A stretch of DNA of 64,000 bases from Falsirhodobacter sp. 20TX0035 (GCF_028307215.1 NZ_JAQMHV010000001.1:1-64000); one strand, 5' to 3'. Shown: positions 39,886-51,422, counted from the first letter of the stretch. The notes: generated by a model from the sequence alone, not told the origin. Numbers and translations are program-made.

Positions 39886-40979
39886 TTGGTCCTCAGGGCT
39901 TCCACCACCTCGACCAGCCGCTCGGTGGCATCGGGCCGGCCAAGGGCGAGCGCCTTGGCGGCCATGCGGCGCGCGGCCTCGGGCTGGTTCAGGATGGCGG
40001 TGATGTGTTCGGAAAGCGTGATGGCGTCAAGCTGCGCCTCGGGCAGGATCGACGCCGCCTGCCCCTGCACCAGCGGACGCGCGTTCGCCGTCTGGTGGTC
40101 GCCCGCCGCGGCGGCGAAGGGGATCAGGATCGACGGACGGCCGATCACCGTGATGTCGGCGATGGAACTGGCCCCCGCGCGCGAGATGATCAGTTGCGCC
40201 GCGGCGATCCGCTGGGGCACGTCGTCGAAGAAAGGACGCACCTCGGCCATAATCGCGCTGTCGCGGTAGGAGCGGATGACAGCGTCGGCGTCCTCGGCCC
40301 GGGCCTGATGGCTGATGCGCAGGCGTTCGCGCAGCGCGCGCGGCAGGCGGCCGAAGGCGTCGGGGACGATCTTCGACAGAACGCGCGCGCCCTGGCTTCC
40401 GCCGATCACGAGGACCTGCAGCAGCCCTTCGGGCGCTGCGTAAGGGGCGGCGGCCAGATCCAGCACGCTTTGGCGCACGGGATTGCCGGTGTGGATGGCC
40501 TTCACGCCCTTGGGCAGGTCCGTCGGCCAGATGCCGCAGGCGACCTTGTTCACCTTCGGCGCGAAGATGCGGTTCACCCGCCCCGGCACGCCGTTCTGTT
40601 CGTGGATCACGCGCGGCAGCCGCAACATTCCCGCCGCCGTCAGCGCGGGGATCGAAGGATAGCCGCCGAACCCCACCACGATCGCGGGACGGTCGCGGCG
40701 CATCTTGCGATACGCCGCCCAGACCCCCTGCGCGATGCGGAACGGCACGCCCGCCTTCGCCAACGCCCCACCACGGGCAAAGGTGGCCGAGGCCACCCGT
40801 TCCACCGGCACCGCCGCGGGGAACCCGCCGGCATAGCGGGCGCCACGTTCGTCGGTGGAAAGTTTGACGCGCCAGCCCCTGGCGATCATCGCCTCGGCCA
40901 GCGCCTGTGCAGGGAACATATGCCCGCCGGTCCCCCCTGCCGCGATCAGCAGGAGGGGGCTTTCCGGTGTCGCGTCCAT
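39882..40979 (-). CDS. murG: lipid II synthase MurG
   Basis: Transfers GlcNAc to lipid I on the inner face of the membrane. The 365 residues have [10 protein letters not shown] near the N terminus, [12 protein letters not shown], the [10 protein letters not shown] motif and [11 protein letters not shown], typical of GT28 MurG. The start at 40979 shares one base with the ftsW stop (TGATG); a TTG one codon upstream is less likely. Confidence 0.96.
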
Positions 40980-42145
40980 CAACGGCTCCGCTTGAACAGG
41001 ATGTCGCCGATTTCGCCTTGGGGGCGGGTGCGGGTCAGGGCCAGCAGCATGCCCACGGTGATCCCGGCCGCGATGACGGACGATCCGCCATAGCTGACGA
41101 AGGGCAGCGTCATCCCCTTGGCGGGCAGCAGGCGCACCGCCACCCCCATGTTGATGATCGCCTGCACGCCGAAGATGCAGGCCAGCCCCGTGCCCGCCAG
41201 GCGGATGAAGGGATCACGTTCGCGCATCAGGCGGAACAGGCTGCGCACGACGACGGTGGCATAGAGCGCGATGATGCAGAGGACGAGGATCAGGCCGTAT
41301 TCCTCGGCCGCGACGGCGATGATGAAGTCGGTATGCGCGTCGGGCAACGACCATTTCACCTGCCCCTCGCCCACGCCGACGCCGAAGAACCCGCCCTCGA
41401 TGATGGCGTTGGCGGCATAGCCCAGCTGGGTGCGGGGGTCGAGCTCGGGGTTCAGGAAGCCGTCGATCCGCCGCGCGAAGTGTTCGGAGCTTTCGTAGAA
41501 CAGCGTGCCCGCAAAGGCGATCGCCCCCATGAAGCTGAGGATCAGCACCATCGGCGCGCCCGCGACGAAGTAGATCACGCTCCACCCGAACAGGATCAGG
41601 GCGGTCTGGCCGAAGTCGGGCTGCATCGACAGGAAGCCCGCGATCACGATCAGCAGAACGAAGCTGATGCGCTTGCCGGGCGGGCCGTTGATCTCCTGCC
41701 CCGCGGCCATCAGCCAGGCGGCGACGATGATGAAGCCGGGCTTCAGGAATTCCGACGGCTGGAACGAGGCGAAGCCGAGGCTGTACCACCGGATCGCCCC
41801 TTTGCCGAAATCCGTGCCTGCGAAGGGCAGGAAGACCAGCGCGACGAAGGACAGGGCGAACCCGAGGACGCCCAGGCGGCGCACCATGTCGGGCGACATC
41901 ATGGAAATGGTCACCATCGCGACCATTGCCATTCCCCCAAAGAACATCTGGCGTTCGACGTAATAGAACTGCGGCAGCCCGTTGCGCGTCGCCAGCGGAA
42001 CCGACGCCGCCAGTGCCAGAAGCAGCCCCAGGCCGAACAGCACGAAGATGGAGGTCAGGGACCACTTGTCGATGGTCCGCCACCAACGGGGAAGAACCGG
42101 CTCCGACGCCCGGGCGGGAATCGCGCCATGAACCATTTCTGTCAT
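40979..42145 (-). CDS. ftsW: septal peptidoglycan polymerase FtsW
   Basis: SEDS-family glycosyltransferase that works with FtsI. The 388 residues span about ten membrane segments, with the conserved GLLLALAAS first helix, [10 protein letters not shown], and the C-terminal [18 protein letters not shown] signature. An 85-base gap precedes it on the murD side. It is followed by murG with a one-base overlap. Confidence 0.95.
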   Translation of the reverse strand: MTEMVHGAIPARASEPVLPRWWRTIDKWSLTSIFVLFGLGLLLALAASVPLATRNGLPQFYYVERQMFFGGMAMVAMVTISMMSPDMVRRLGVLGFALSFVALVFLPFAGTDFGKGAIRWYSLGFASFQPSEFLKPGFIIVAAWLMAAGQEINGPPGKRISFVLLIVIAGFLSMQPDFGQTALILFGWSVIYFVAGAPMVLILSFMGAIAFAGTLFYESSEHFARRIDGFLNPELDPRTQLGYAANAIIEGGFFGVGVGEGQVKWSLPDAHTDFIIAVAAEEYGLILVLCIIALYATVVVRSLFRLMRERDPFIRLAGTGLACIFGVQAIINMGVAVRLLPAKGMTLPFVSYGGSSVIAAGITVGMLLALTRTRPQGEIGDILFKRSR

Positions 42146-42230
42146 GGAAACTGCCTGTCACTGCCATGCCCGGTTTTCCGGGTCTGTGACAAAGCGTAGC
42201 GCAAGCCCGCGCGTCTGACCAGCGGAAACC

Positions 42231-43628
42231 TCAGCCCAGACCGGCCACGAGGGCGGTGAAATGCTCACCCCGCTTCTCGAAATTGGGGTACTGGTCGAAG
42301 CTGGCGGCGGCGGGGGCCAGAAGGACCACGTCGCCCGGTTCCGCCTCGACCGCGGCGCGTTCTACGGCCCGCTCCATCGTCTCGCAGATCTCGTGCGGGG
42401 CGTCGCCCAGTTGCAGGGCGAAATCGCGCGCGGAATGGCCGATCAGATAGGCCTTCACCACCGATCCCAGATGCGGCTGAAGGGCGGCGATGCCGCCGTC
42501 CTTGCCCATGCCGCCGGCGATCCAGCGGATGCGCCCGAAGGCCTGAAGGGCCTTGGCCGCGCTGTCCACGTTGGTCGCTTTCGAATCGTTGACGAAGCGC
42601 ACGCCGCCCCGTTCCCCCACCAGCTGGCTGCGATGCGGCAGACCTGCGAACGAGGCCAGCGCCGCTTCGATCTGGCGCGGGTTCAGGCCAAGGGTCCGGG
42701 CGGCGGCATAGGCGGCGCAGGCGTTCTGGTGGTTGTGCGCCCCCGGCAGTCCCGTCATGGCCCGCAGGTCCAGCGAGGCGACCTGCCTCCCCTTGCGCCA
42801 CTCGCTCAGGAACCCCTTGCGGGCGAAGACGGACCAGCCGAAGCCTTCCAGCTTCCCTTCGACCGAGATGCGGATCACGCGGTCATCCTCGGGCGCGACG
42901 GACAGCTGGTTGGCAAGGAACCGGCCCTCCACCTCGTCCACGCCGATCACGCAGCGGTCAGGGCCCCCTTGGGTGAACAGCCGCCGCTTGGCCGCGAAAT
43001 AGCCCCCCATCCCGCCATGGCGGTCCAGATGGTCCGGCGACAGGTTGGTGAACACCGCCACGTCAGGCGTCAGCGCCCGCGCGAGTTCGGTCTGATAGCT
43101 GGAGAGTTCCAGCACGATCACCTCGCCATCCTGCGCGGGGTCCAGATCCAGCACGCCGCGGCCGATGTTGCCGGCCATCTGCACGGGGCGGCCGGCCTCC
43201 TCCACGATGTGGTGGATCAGGGCGGTGGTGGTGGATTTGCCGTTGGATCCCGTGACGCAGATCACCTTCGGCATCTGGTCGAACGCGTCCCAGTCCCTCG
43301 TCGCAAAGGACTGGAAGAACAGGCCGATGTCGTTGTCCACTGGCACGCCCCGTTCCAGCGCGCGGGCGATGACCTTGTTCGGCACGGGATACAGGTGCGG
43401 GATGCCGGGGCTGACGATCAGCACCGCCACATCGTCAAAGGCGGAATTGTGGGTCAGGTCGAAGGGGATGAACCCCTCCCCTTCCGCGCGGGCGCGGGCT
43501 TCGGGGCTGTCGTCCCAGACCAGCGGTTCCGCCCCGCCCGCGACCAGCGCATGCGCCGTGGCAAGGCCGGACCGGCCCAGCCCCAGAACCGCGACCTTCC
43601 GCCCTGCGTAACCCTGAACCGGAATCAT
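42231..43628 (-). CDS. murD: UDP-N-acetylmuramoyl-L-alanine--D-glutamate ligase MurD
   Basis: Second Mur ligase, adding D-Glu. The 465 residues show the N-terminal [18 protein letters not shown] motif [20 protein letters not shown] and [10 protein letters not shown]. It starts 52 bases after mraY. The 85-base gap to ftsW and this gap are the largest joints inside the mur block. Confidence 0.97.
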   Translation of the reverse strand: MIPVQGYAGRKVAVLGLGRSGLATAHALVAGGAEPLVWDDSPEARARAEGEGFIPFDLTHNSAFDDVAVLIVSPGIPHLYPVPNKVIARALERGVPVDNDIGLFFQSFATRDWDAFDQMPKVICVTGSNGKSTTTALIHHIVEEAGRPVQMAGNIGRGVLDLDPAQDGEVIVLELSSYQTELARALTPDVAVFTNLSPDHLDRHGGMGGYFAAKRRLFTQGGPDRCVIGVDEVEGRFLANQLSVAPEDDRVIRISVEGKLEGFGWSVFARKGFLSEWRKGRQVASLDLRAMTGLPGAHNHQNACAAYAAARTLGLNPRQIEAALASFAGLPHRSQLVGERGGVRFVNDSKATNVDSAAKALQAFGRIRWIAGGMGKDGGIAALQPHLGSVVKAYLIGHSARDFALQLGDAPHEICETMERAVERAAVEAEPGDVVLLAPAAASFDQYPNFEKRGEHFTALVAGLG

Positions 43629-43680
43629 CTGATCACCCCTTCGCCGTTTGCCCGCACCATGCGGCGCGGGAGGGGGGAGA

Positions 43681-44760
43681 TCAACGCACCTTCAGCGTGG
43701 CCAGCCCGATCAGCGCGAGGATGAGCGAGATGATCCAGAAGCGGATGACGATCTGCGGCTCGGCCCAGCCCTTCTTTTCGAAGTGATGGTGGATCGGGGC
43801 CATCAGGAACACGCGCTTGCCGGTCTTCTTGAAGTAGAGGACCTGGATGATGACGGACAGCGCCTCCACCACGAAGAGGCCGCCGACGATGGCCCACACG
43901 ATCTCGTGCTTGACACAGACGGCGATGGCGCCCAGCGCCCCGCCCAGGGCCAGCGACCCGGTGTCACCCATGAAGACGGCGGCGGGCGGCGCGTTGTACC
44001 ACAGGAACCCGAGGCCGCCGCCGATGAGGGCCGCCACGAAGATCAGGAGTTCCCCCGTGCCCGGCACGTAGTGGATGCCAAGATAGGTGGTGAAGTCGAC
44101 CCGGCCCACGGCGTAGGCGATCGCCCCCAGCGTGCCGGACGCGATCATAACCGGCATGATCGCCAGTCCGTCCAGACCGTCGGTCAGGTTCACGGCGTTG
44201 GCCGATCCCACGATCACCAGCATCCCGAACGGGATGAAGAAGACGCCAAGGTCGATCATCGTGCTGACAAAGGGCAGCGCCAGTTCGCCCGTCAGGCCTT
44301 CGGGGTGGAAATACGCGGCCGCCAGCGTTGCCAGAAGCGCCGTCAGCAGGCCCAGCGCCATGCGCACCCGGCCTGACACGCCCGCGGTCGTCTGCTTCGT
44401 GACCTTGGCGTAATCGTCGGCAAAGCCGATCAGCCCGAAGGCCAGCGTGACCAGCAGCACGATCCAGACGTAAGGGTTGGACAGCTGCGCCCACAAAAGC
44501 GTCGACACCACCAGCGAGGTCAGGATCAGCAACCCTCCCATCGTCGGCGTTCCCGCCTTGGAAAAGTGCGTCGTCGGCCCGTCCGAACGGATCGGCTGGC
44601 CCTTCTTCTGCTTGATCCGCAGGAAGTTGATCAGCGGACGCCCGAACAGGAAGCCGAAGATCAGGGCGGTGAAGAACGCGCCCCCCGCTCGGAAGGTGAT
44701 GTAGCGGAACAGGTTGAAGACGTCCCCGCCGTCCGACAGTTGCGTGAGCAGAGAGAGCAT
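43681..44760 (-). CDS. mraY: phospho-N-acetylmuramoyl-pentapeptide transferase MraY
   Basis: Integral membrane enzyme making lipid I. The 359 residues form about ten membrane segments with the DDYAKV (D-D at the cytosolic face), [10 protein letters not shown] and [12 protein letters not shown] motifs, plus HHHFEKKGW near the C terminus. The ATG overlaps the murF stop by one base (TGATG). Confidence 0.97.
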   Translation of the reverse strand: MLSLLTQLSDGGDVFNLFRYITFRAGGAFFTALIFGFLFGRPLINFLRIKQKKGQPIRSDGPTTHFSKAGTPTMGGLLILTSLVVSTLLWAQLSNPYVWIVLLVTLAFGLIGFADDYAKVTKQTTAGVSGRVRMALGLLTALLATLAAAYFHPEGLTGELALPFVSTMIDLGVFFIPFGMLVIVGSANAVNLTDGLDGLAIMPVMIASGTLGAIAYAVGRVDFTTYLGIHYVPGTGELLIFVAALIGGGLGFLWYNAPPAAVFMGDTGSLALGGALGAIAVCVKHEIVWAIVGGLFVVEALSVIIQVLYFKKTGKRVFLMAPIHHHFEKKGWAEPQIVIRFWIISLILALIGLATLKVR

Positions 44761-46193
44761 CAGTCCAACCCTTGTTCCAAAGAGTGCGTGCCCTGCCCCA
44801 GTTTGCGCAGCGCGTCAACCACGAGGCTGACCTTGATGCCCTTCGATCCCTTGACGAGCACGATGTCGCCGGCATCGACCAGCGTGCGGGCCTGCGCAGC
44901 AAGATCCTGCGCATCGGCGACCCACTCCCCCCGCTGTCGGCGGGGAAGCGCCTCGTGCAGAACCTGCATCCGGGGGCCGACGCAGTGGATGCAATCGAAG
45001 GCGGCGATGGCCGGATGGGCGGCGATGGCGGCGTGAAGGGCGGCCTCCGTCTCTCCCAACTCCAGCATGTCGCCAAGAACGGCGACGCGGCGGCCCTTGC
45101 CCACGCGGCCCATCCCGTCCTGCGGGCGCATCACGGCCACCAGATCCAGGCTGGCCGCGACCGAGGCGGGGTTGGCGTTGAAGGCGTCGTCCACCAGATC
45201 GAAGAACAGGTCGTCCACCGCGTCCAGCACGATCCGTTCGCGCGTGCCGCGCCCGGCCGGCGGGCGCCAGCGGCCCAGATCGGCCGCGGTCAGCGCGGGG
45301 TCCAGCCCCAGCGCGTCCGCCACCGCCAGCACGCCCAGCCCGTTCATGGCGAAATGCCGACCCGGGGTGGCGACCTTGAAGAGACGCTCCTCCCCCCGAT
45401 GGGCGAAGCGCACCACGGTGGCGTGTTCCGCCGCCTGGATGTCGCAGGCACGGTAATCGCCCTCGGTGCCGAAGGTGCGCACGTCATGCCCCTGCGCCGC
45501 CGCCAACAGCACCGGCGTCACGTCCAGGTCCGCCGGCAGCACCGCAACGCCCTCCGGGCGCAACCCGTCGAAGATCGCGGCCTTTTCGCGGGCGATCTCC
45601 TTCACGTCGGCAAAGGCCGCCAGATGCGCGGGCGCGACGGTGGTAATCATCGCGACGTCCAGATCGGCCAGCCGCGCCAGCGGGGCGATTTCTCCGGGAT
45701 GGTTCATCCCGATCTCGATCACGGCAAAATCGGTGTCGACGGGCATGCGCGCCAGCGTCAGCGGCACGCCCCAGTGATTGTTGTAGCTGGCCTCGGCCGC
45801 ATGGACACGGCCTTGCCCCGACAAGGCCGCCCGCAACATCTCCTTGGTGGAGGTCTTGCCGACCGAGCCGGTGACCCCGATCACCTTCGCTTTCGTCCGA
45901 GCACGCGCCGCGGCGCCCAGATCGCGCAGCGCCTGCAGCACGTCCGGCACCAGAAGAAGCGAGCCTTCGGACACCCCTTCCGGCACGCGCGATACCAAGG
46001 CCGCCGCAGCACCCTTGGCCAGCGCCGCCGCCACGAAGTCGTGGCCGTCCCGCACATCGGTCAGGGCCACGAACAGATCGCCCGGCGCCAGCGTGCGCGT
46101 GTCGATGGACACGCCGGTCGCGTCCCATGCGCCAGTGCGTCCGCCCGTGGCGGTCGCAGCCTCGGAGGAGGTCCAGAGCGGTGTATCGGTCAT
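44760..46193 (-). CDS. murF: UDP-N-acetylmuramoyl-tripeptide--D-alanyl-D-alanine ligase MurF
   Basis: Last cytosolic Mur ligase, adding D-Ala-D-Ala. The 477 residues include [19 protein letters not shown] motif [23 protein letters not shown] and a [10 protein letters not shown] region. ATG at 46193 has AAGG upstream and starts the typical [12 protein letters not shown] terminus; an ATG at 46304 lies partly in murE and is rejected. It ends on the mraY start with a one-base overlap. Confidence 0.95.
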   Translation of the reverse strand: MTDTPLWTSSEAATATGGRTGAWDATGVSIDTRTLAPGDLFVALTDVRDGHDFVAAALAKGAAAALVSRVPEGVSEGSLLLVPDVLQALRDLGAAARARTKAKVIGVTGSVGKTSTKEMLRAALSGQGRVHAAEASYNNHWGVPLTLARMPVDTDFAVIEIGMNHPGEIAPLARLADLDVAMITTVAPAHLAAFADVKEIAREKAAIFDGLRPEGVAVLPADLDVTPVLLAAAQGHDVRTFGTEGDYRACDIQAAEHATVVRFAHRGEERLFKVATPGRHFAMNGLGVLAVADALGLDPALTAADLGRWRPPAGRGTRERIVLDAVDDLFFDLVDDAFNANPASVAASLDLVAVMRPQDGMGRVGKGRRVAVLGDMLELGETEAALHAAIAAHPAIAAFDCIHCVGPRMQVLHEALPRRQRGEWVADAQDLAAQARTLVDAGDIVLVKGSKGIKVSLVVDALRKLGQGTHSLEQGLD

Positions 46194-46254
46194 CAGCCTT
46201 GCATCGGAACCAGGGGGTTCCGCGCCTTTCCTTGGGTTGAGGTCACGTGCGGGG

Positions 46255-47724
46255 TCATATGACCCCATCCAGCGCCGCCACGGCGACGGAGGCCTGTTCG
46301 ACATCGTCGAAGGGGAAGACGTCGCCCCGGATGATCTGTCCGGTTTCGTGCCCCTTGCCCGCGATCAGAAGCGCGTCGCCCGGGCCCAGCGCGTCCACGC
46401 CGCGCAGGATCGCCTCGGCCCGGTCGCCCACCTCGGTCGCTTCGGGACAGGCGTCCAGAATGGCGGCGCGGATGGCAGCCGGATCCTCGGACCGGGGGTT
46501 GTCATCGGTGACGATGCAGATGTCGGCATGTTCGGCCGCCGCCGCGCCCATCAGCGGGCGCTTCGTGCGGTCGCGATCGCCGCCCGCGCCGAACACGACG
46601 ACGATGCGGCCCATCACGTGGGGGCGCAGGGCCTTCAGCGCGGTGGCGATGGCGTCGGGGGTGTGGGCGTAATCCACGTAGACGGCCGCACCGTTGCGGC
46701 GCGTGGCGGCCAGCTGCATCCGGCCGCGCACCCCCGTTAGGTCGGGCAGCACGTCGAACACGTCGCGCGCGGGTGCCCCGGCCCCGATGACAAGGCCGGC
46801 GGCCAGCGTCACGTTCTGGGCCTGGAAGCCGCCGATCAGGTTCAGGCGCACCTGGTGGGCCACGCCCTTCCAGTGCAGCCGCAGATCCTGTCCCGTGGCG
46901 TCGAAGCGCTGGGCCAGGATGCGCAGGTCGGCCTTGTCGGACGTGCCCACGCCCATGGTGGCGATGCCACGTTCGGCCGCCAGCCGCGCCACATCCATCC
47001 CGCGCGGATCGTCCAGATTAACCACGGCCACCCCGTCGGGCGGCAGCAGGCGGGTGAAGAGACCGGCCTTGGCGTCGAAATACGCGTCGAACGTGTGGTG
47101 ATAATCCAGATGGTCCTGCGTGAAGTTCGTGAACCCCGCGGCCTTCAGATGGACCCCGTCCAGCCGTCGCTGGTCCAGCCCGTGCGAGGATGCCTCCATC
47201 GCGGCATGCGTCACGCCGGCATGGGCGGCCTCGGCCAGCAGGCGGTGCAGGGTGATGGGTTCGGGCGTGGTGTGGGGCGACGGGGCAGTCCAGGCTCCTT
47301 CCACCCCGGTGGTGCCGATGTTGATGGCGGCGCGGCCCAGCCGCGTCCAGATCTGGCGCGCAAAGCTGGCGACCGAGGTCTTTCCGTTGGTGCCCGTCAC
47401 CGCGACCATCGTCGCGGGCTGCGCGCCGAACCACAGGGCCGCCGCCCCCGCCAGCGACTGGCGCGGATCCTCGGCCACGATCACGGCGATGTCGGCCGCA
47501 CCGATGCCGGCGGCCCCGGCGGCGTCGGTCAGGATGGCGGCCGCGCCCTGTTCCAGCGCCATGGGCACGTGATCGGCGCCATGCGCGTGGCTGCCGGGAA
47601 GGGCCGCGAACAGAAAGCCGTCGCGCACCTGCCGGCTGTCGACGGCAAGGCCCGCGATCCGCGCCTCACGGCCGCCACGGGCGGTCAGGCCAAGATCGGC
47701 CAGGGATTTGGTCGGTCGTGCCAT
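46255..47724 (-). CDS. murE: UDP-MurNAc-tripeptide ligase MurE (meso-DAP type)
   Basis: Third Mur ligase. The 489 residues have ATP motif GTNGKTSVAS and the DNPRSEDP motif, whose Asn-Pro-Arg is the known determinant for meso-diaminopimelate over lysine. VDSRQVRDGFLFAAL is the N-terminal substrate region. It lies 10 bases after ftsI and 61 bases before murF. Confidence 0.96.
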   Translation of the reverse strand: MARPTKSLADLGLTARGGREARIAGLAVDSRQVRDGFLFAALPGSHAHGADHVPMALEQGAAAILTDAAGAAGIGAADIAVIVAEDPRQSLAGAAALWFGAQPATMVAVTGTNGKTSVASFARQIWTRLGRAAINIGTTGVEGAWTAPSPHTTPEPITLHRLLAEAAHAGVTHAAMEASSHGLDQRRLDGVHLKAAGFTNFTQDHLDYHHTFDAYFDAKAGLFTRLLPPDGVAVVNLDDPRGMDVARLAAERGIATMGVGTSDKADLRILAQRFDATGQDLRLHWKGVAHQVRLNLIGGFQAQNVTLAAGLVIGAGAPARDVFDVLPDLTGVRGRMQLAATRRNGAAVYVDYAHTPDAIATALKALRPHVMGRIVVVFGAGGDRDRTKRPLMGAAAAEHADICIVTDDNPRSEDPAAIRAAILDACPEATEVGDRAEAILRGVDALGPGDALLIAGKGHETGQIIRGDVFPFDDVEQASVAVAALDGVI

Positions 47725-47734
47725 GCGGCCTCCG

Positions 47735-49519
47735 TCATTCCACGTTGGCGGTCAGTTCCGGCGCAGGCTCGTCCGTCTCCTCGGTCGGGCGCAGGCCCAG
47801 AAGGGGGACGACGCGGCGGATCACCTCGGCCGCGACCGGAACGGCCGTCCAGCCCGCCGACCGGCGCGGCTTGGCCAGGGTGTTGTCGGACGGTTCGTCC
47901 AAAGTCACCACCAGAACGTATTTGGGATCGTTGGTGGGAAAGACCGAGGCGAAGGTGTTCACCACCCGGTCGTGGTAATACCCGCCATTTGGGTTGGGCT
48001 TGTCGGCCGTGCCGGTCTTGCCGCCCACGGGATAGCCGGGGATGCGCGCGAAGCTGGCCGTGCCCTTTGTCACCACCAGCCGCAGCATGTGCACGGATTG
48101 CGCCGCCACTTCGGGCGACAGGACCTGTTCGCCATGCACCTCCCCTTCGCGCTTCAAAAGGGTCGGCGTCACCTTGGCCCCGCCATTGGCGATGGTGGCG
48201 TAGGCGGCGGCCAGGTTCATCGGGCTGGCCGCAATGCCGTGGCCGTAGGAGGTGGTGATGGTCACGATCTCGGGCCAGCGGGGGGGCACGATGGGCTTGG
48301 CGCCCGGCGCCTCCACCAACTCGATCGGCGAAGGATCGAACAAGCCGAGCGAACGCATGAAGATCTTCTGCCGCTCGGCCCCGATCTCCAGCGCGATGCG
48401 GGCGGTGCCGACGTTCGAGGAATGCTGGATCACCTCCGCCACCGTCTGCATGCCGTAGTTGTGGCCTTCGAATTCGTTGATGCGGTATTTGCCCCAGATC
48501 AGCGGCGCGTTGCCGTCGATGATGGTGTCGGGTGTGACCAGCCCCAGCTGGATCGCATTCGCGGCCGTGAAGATCTTGAAGGTGGACCCCAGCTCGTACA
48601 CCCCCTGCACCGCGCGGTTGAACAGCGGGCTGTCGCCGGGATCGCCGGTCAGAAGCGGGGCGGGCCGGTCGTTCGGGTCGAAGTCCGGCAAGGACACCAG
48701 ACTCAGCACCTCGCCCGTCTTCACATCCATCAGGACGGCGGCGGCGCCCTTGGCGTTCATCATCTTCATGCCGGCGTCCAGCACGTCGGTGACCGCCTGC
48801 TGCAGCGTCATGTCCAGCGACAGGGCCATGGGTTCGGGATGGGCCGGATCGCGCAGGCGCGCGTCCTCGAACCGCTCGATCCCCGCCATGCCGATCACCT
48901 CGGCCGAGGCGACGCCTTCGGCCCCGAACGTCGCCCCGCCCAGCACGTGCGAGGCGAGCGTTCCGTTGGGATAAAGGCGCATCTGGCGCGGGCCGAATAG
49001 CAGGCCCGGATCGCCGATGTCGTGCACAGCCTGCATCTGTTCGGGCGACAGCTTCTTGCGTATCCACATGAACTTCCGCCCGTCGGTGAAGCGGCGCTCC
49101 AGCGCGGCGGCGTCCATTTCGGGGAACACCTTACCCAGTTCCACGGCCACGTGATGCGGATCGACCATGTCCTGCGGGTGGGCGTACAGCGCGTAGGTCT
49201 GCATGTTGGTGGCGAGGATCCGGCCGCGGCGGTCCACGATGTCGGCGCGGTTGGCCGAAATCTCGTGCCCCGGAAGGGCCAGGCGCGGTTCGGTGGGTTC
49301 GTCAGACGCCAGAAGGCCCATCCGCACGCCGATCACCATGAAGATCATAAAGAAGGCAAGGCCCATGAACAGGAGCCGCCCTTCGGCCCGCGTGCGGGCG
49401 CGGTCGCGCATGCTTTCGTGGCGCAGGCGCAGGTTCTCCCGCTCGATCGAGTCGGGATCGCCCCCCACCTGACGGGCGGAAAGGATGCGGGCAAGCGGGC
49501 GAAGCGGCACTCGGATCAT
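47735..49519 (-). CDS. ftsI: septal transpeptidase FtsI (PBP3)
   Basis: Divisome class B penicillin-binding protein. The 594 residues have a cytosolic N terminus, one membrane anchor (about 49-70), and the transpeptidase motifs in order: SxxK (STFK, Ser 312), SxN (SSN, 367-369) and KTGT (501-504). The C-terminal tail is acidic. The start overlaps the ftsL stop by 4 bases. Confidence 0.97.
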   Translation of the reverse strand: MIRVPLRPLARILSARQVGGDPDSIERENLRLRHESMRDRARTRAEGRLLFMGLAFFMIFMVIGVRMGLLASDEPTEPRLALPGHEISANRADIVDRRGRILATNMQTYALYAHPQDMVDPHHVAVELGKVFPEMDAAALERRFTDGRKFMWIRKKLSPEQMQAVHDIGDPGLLFGPRQMRLYPNGTLASHVLGGATFGAEGVASAEVIGMAGIERFEDARLRDPAHPEPMALSLDMTLQQAVTDVLDAGMKMMNAKGAAAVLMDVKTGEVLSLVSLPDFDPNDRPAPLLTGDPGDSPLFNRAVQGVYELGSTFKIFTAANAIQLGLVTPDTIIDGNAPLIWGKYRINEFEGHNYGMQTVAEVIQHSSNVGTARIALEIGAERQKIFMRSLGLFDPSPIELVEAPGAKPIVPPRWPEIVTITTSYGHGIAASPMNLAAAYATIANGGAKVTPTLLKREGEVHGEQVLSPEVAAQSVHMLRLVVTKGTASFARIPGYPVGGKTGTADKPNPNGGYYHDRVVNTFASVFPTNDPKYVLVVTLDEPSDNTLAKPRRSAGWTAVPVAAEVIRRVVPLLGLRPTEETDEPAPELTANVE

Positions 49520-49860
49520 GGGATCAGCTCATCCTGCGCGGCGTTGGGGTCGATGGTCAGTCCGAACAGGGGTTCGGGCGGATAGGTCACCTGCTCGGGC
49601 CCGCCGAACTGGGCGGCAGTCATCGGCAGAAGCTGAAGGCGGTCGAAATTGGCGTTGACCAGATCCTGCAACCGGTCGGGGCGGTTCAGGAAGGCCCATT
49701 CGGCATTCTGCATCGCCAGCCGCCCGCGCAGATCCGCGATCTGGCGGTTCAGCGACGTCACGTCCTTGAGCATGTTCTGCGTGGTGTAGTTTTCGCGATA
49801 CGCCCAGAACGCCAGAAACATCACGCCCAGAAAGCTGGTGATGTAAAGAAGCGGACGCAT
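49516..49860 (-). CDS. ftsL: cell division protein FtsL
   Basis: Small bitopic divisome protein of 114 residues with one N-terminal membrane segment (about 3-19) and a periplasmic leucine-zipper-like coil (NMLKDVTSLNRQIADLRGRLAMQ). The sequence is poorly conserved in general, so the name leans on position between rsmH and ftsI. The start shares one base with the rsmH stop; the stop overlaps ftsI. Confidence 0.87.
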   Translation of the reverse strand: MRPLLYITSFLGVMFLAFWAYRENYTTQNMLKDVTSLNRQIADLRGRLAMQNAEWAFLNRPDRLQDLVNANFDRLQLLPMTAAQFGGPEQVTYPPEPLFGLTIDPNAAQDELIP

Positions 49861-50825
49861 CAGCGCCCCCCCTTCTTCGGCAGCGTTGGAACGCCCAGCA
49901 CGGACGGGTCGGTGCGCCCGGCGGGCGCGTCCGTCCGCTGCCCCACCCGCAGCTTGGCGGAACGGGAGCGCGGGTTCACCGCCAGCTCATCCTCGTCCGG
50001 GCCGATGGCGCGCTTGGTCAGCGGCACGAAGCGCGGCGCTTCGGTCTGCACGGCGGGGGCGTAGCGGTTGGCCTGCGATTCCTGCCCCGACCGGTGCTGG
50101 AAGAAGCGTTTGACAATGCGGTCTTCCAGCGAATGGAAGGTCACGACGGCCAGCTTGCCGCCGGGCTTCAACGCACGTTCCGCCGCCTCCAGCCCCAGCA
50201 CCAGCTGGTCGAATTCGGTGTTCACCGCGATCCGTAGCGCCTGGAAGCTCCGGGTGGCGGGATGGCTCTGCCCCGGTTTCGGGCGCGGCAGGCACTTCGC
50301 CACGATCTCGGCCAGTTGCAGGGTCGTGGTGATCGGCCGCTCCGCCCGGGCGCGGACGATGGCGCCCGCAATGCGGCGCGAGGCCCGCTCCTCGCCGAAA
50401 TGATACAGGATGTCGGCCAGAACCGTGTCGGTGGCGGTGTTCACCAGATCGGCCGCGGATTCGCCGTCCTGGCTCATCCGCATGTCCAGGGGGCCGTCCT
50501 TCATGAAGGAAAAGCCCCGCTCGGCCAGATCCAGCTGCATGGAGGACACGCCCAGATCCAGCACCACCCCGTCCAGCGGGCCATGCGCGTCCAGTTCCGA
50601 GAAGGTGCCCGCGACCAGCGTGACCTTGCCGCCCCAGTCGGCCTGCGCCGCCATCTCCAGCGCCAGCGGGTCGCGGTCGATGCCGATGACATGATCGGCC
50701 CCCGCCCCGATCAGGCCGCGGGTGTAGCCGCCAGCGCCAAAGGTGCCGTCCAGCCACAGGCCGGACACCGGGGCCACCGCCGCCAGCAGCGGGGTCAGAA
50801 GAACGGGAACGTGGGGGGCGTCCAT
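49860..50825 (-). CDS. rsmH: 16S rRNA (cytosine(1402)-N4)-methyltransferase RsmH
   Basis: Methylates N4 of C1402 in 16S rRNA. The 321 residues include HVPVLL, the SAM site [22 protein letters not shown] and [19 protein letters not shown] at 50825 lies 2 bases after the mraZ stop; the longer in-frame extension into mraZ is a shadow. It is the second gene of the dcw cluster. Confidence 0.97.
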   Translation of the reverse strand: MDAPHVPVLLTPLLAAVAPVSGLWLDGTFGAGGYTRGLIGAGADHVIGIDRDPLALEMAAQADWGGKVTLVAGTFSELDAHGPLDGVVLDLGVSSMQLDLAERGFSFMKDGPLDMRMSQDGESAADLVNTATDTVLADILYHFGEERASRRIAGAIVRARAERPITTTLQLAEIVAKCLPRPKPGQSHPATRSFQALRIAVNTEFDQLVLGLEAAERALKPGGKLAVVTFHSLEDRIVKRFFQHRSGQESQANRYAPAVQTEAPRFVPLTKRAIGPDEDELAVNPRSRSAKLRVGQRTDAPAGRTDPSVLGVPTLPKKGGR

Positions 50826-50827
50826 AA

Positions 50828-51340
50828 TCAGCCTTGCAACAGGGTCAGCATGTCGACACCGCCCTCCAGAAGGGCCAGCTCCTCTTCCTCGCGGGCGGCC
50901 AGCTCTTCGTCGAAGGCGTCGCGGGTCCAGATCTGGAAGGTGTTGAGCGTGCCAGCGAACACCGCCTCCACCGTAGCCTTGATGGCGTCGGCGGACAGGC
51001 CCAGCTTGTCGCGGACCTTGGGCGGCAGGACGATGCGGCCATCCTCGTCCACCTCGATCGTGGCGGACAGGGTGATGTAGTTGCGCTCCAGGATGCGGCG
51101 CTGGGGCGAGCCTGCGGGCAGTACGAGGATCTTCTGCTCCAGCAGCGCCATCTCGGCCATGGTGTAGCATTCGACGAACCGACGGCGCGCGTCGCCATAA
51201 ACCATCACGATGCGCGGGCGGTTGGTTTCCTTGGCCAGCGGGTCACCGTCCTGAAGCACGCGGCGAAAGGCGACGGGGATCAGGACCCGCGCCTTTGCGT
51301 CAACCTTCTGGTTGAACTCGCCTCTGAACGCTTCCGACAC
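50828..51340 (-). CDS. mraZ: division/cell wall cluster repressor MraZ
   Basis: AbrB-type DNA-binding protein that represses the dcw promoter in bacteria where it was studied. The 170 residues contain two SpoVT-AbrB repeats: [16 protein letters not shown] near 14-29 and [16 protein letters not shown] near 97-112. The start is GTG. Upstream lie an 8-base inverted repeat (51360-51380), a strong terminator hairpin (51383-51422) and spaced GGG repeats (51603-51647), so expression is probably controlled both at its promoter and by read-through of the leader. Confidence 0.95.
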   Translation of the reverse strand: MSEAFRGEFNQKVDAKARVLIPVAFRRVLQDGDPLAKETNRPRIVMVYGDARRRFVECYTMAEMALLEQKILVLPAGSPQRRILERNYITLSATIEVDEDGRIVLPPKVRDKLGLSADAIKATVEAVFAGTLNTFQIWTRDAFDEELAAREEEELALLEGGVDMLTLLQG

Positions 51341-51359
51341 ACCCGCATCCTGCCTTCAT

Positions 51360-51380
51360 GTTCAGGGGGGATCCCTGAAC
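51360..51380 (-). repeat. inverted repeat just upstream of mraZ
   Basis: GTTCAGGG (51360-51367) and CCCTGAAC (51373-51380) form a perfect 8-bp stem around a 5-base loop, 19 bases before the mraZ GTG start and directly after the leader terminator. In the transcript it would be a hairpin next to the ribosome-binding region. Confidence 0.7.
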
Positions 51381-51382
51381 GG

Positions 51383-51422
51383 AAAACGGCGGATCGAGCG
51401 GCTGCCACTGCCCGATCCGCCG
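51383..51422 (-). terminator. intrinsic terminator in the mraZ leader
   Basis: Minus strand: CGGCGGATCG pairs perfectly with CGATCCGCCG (10 bp, loop of about 16 with internal pairing) and is followed by TTTT. It lies 43 bases before the mraZ start, so dcw transcription starting upstream must pass it. Confidence 0.8.

Noticed and set aside
44772-46262. 496-codon plus-strand frame opposite murF
   Set aside because: Shadow of murF, which has all Mur ligase motifs.
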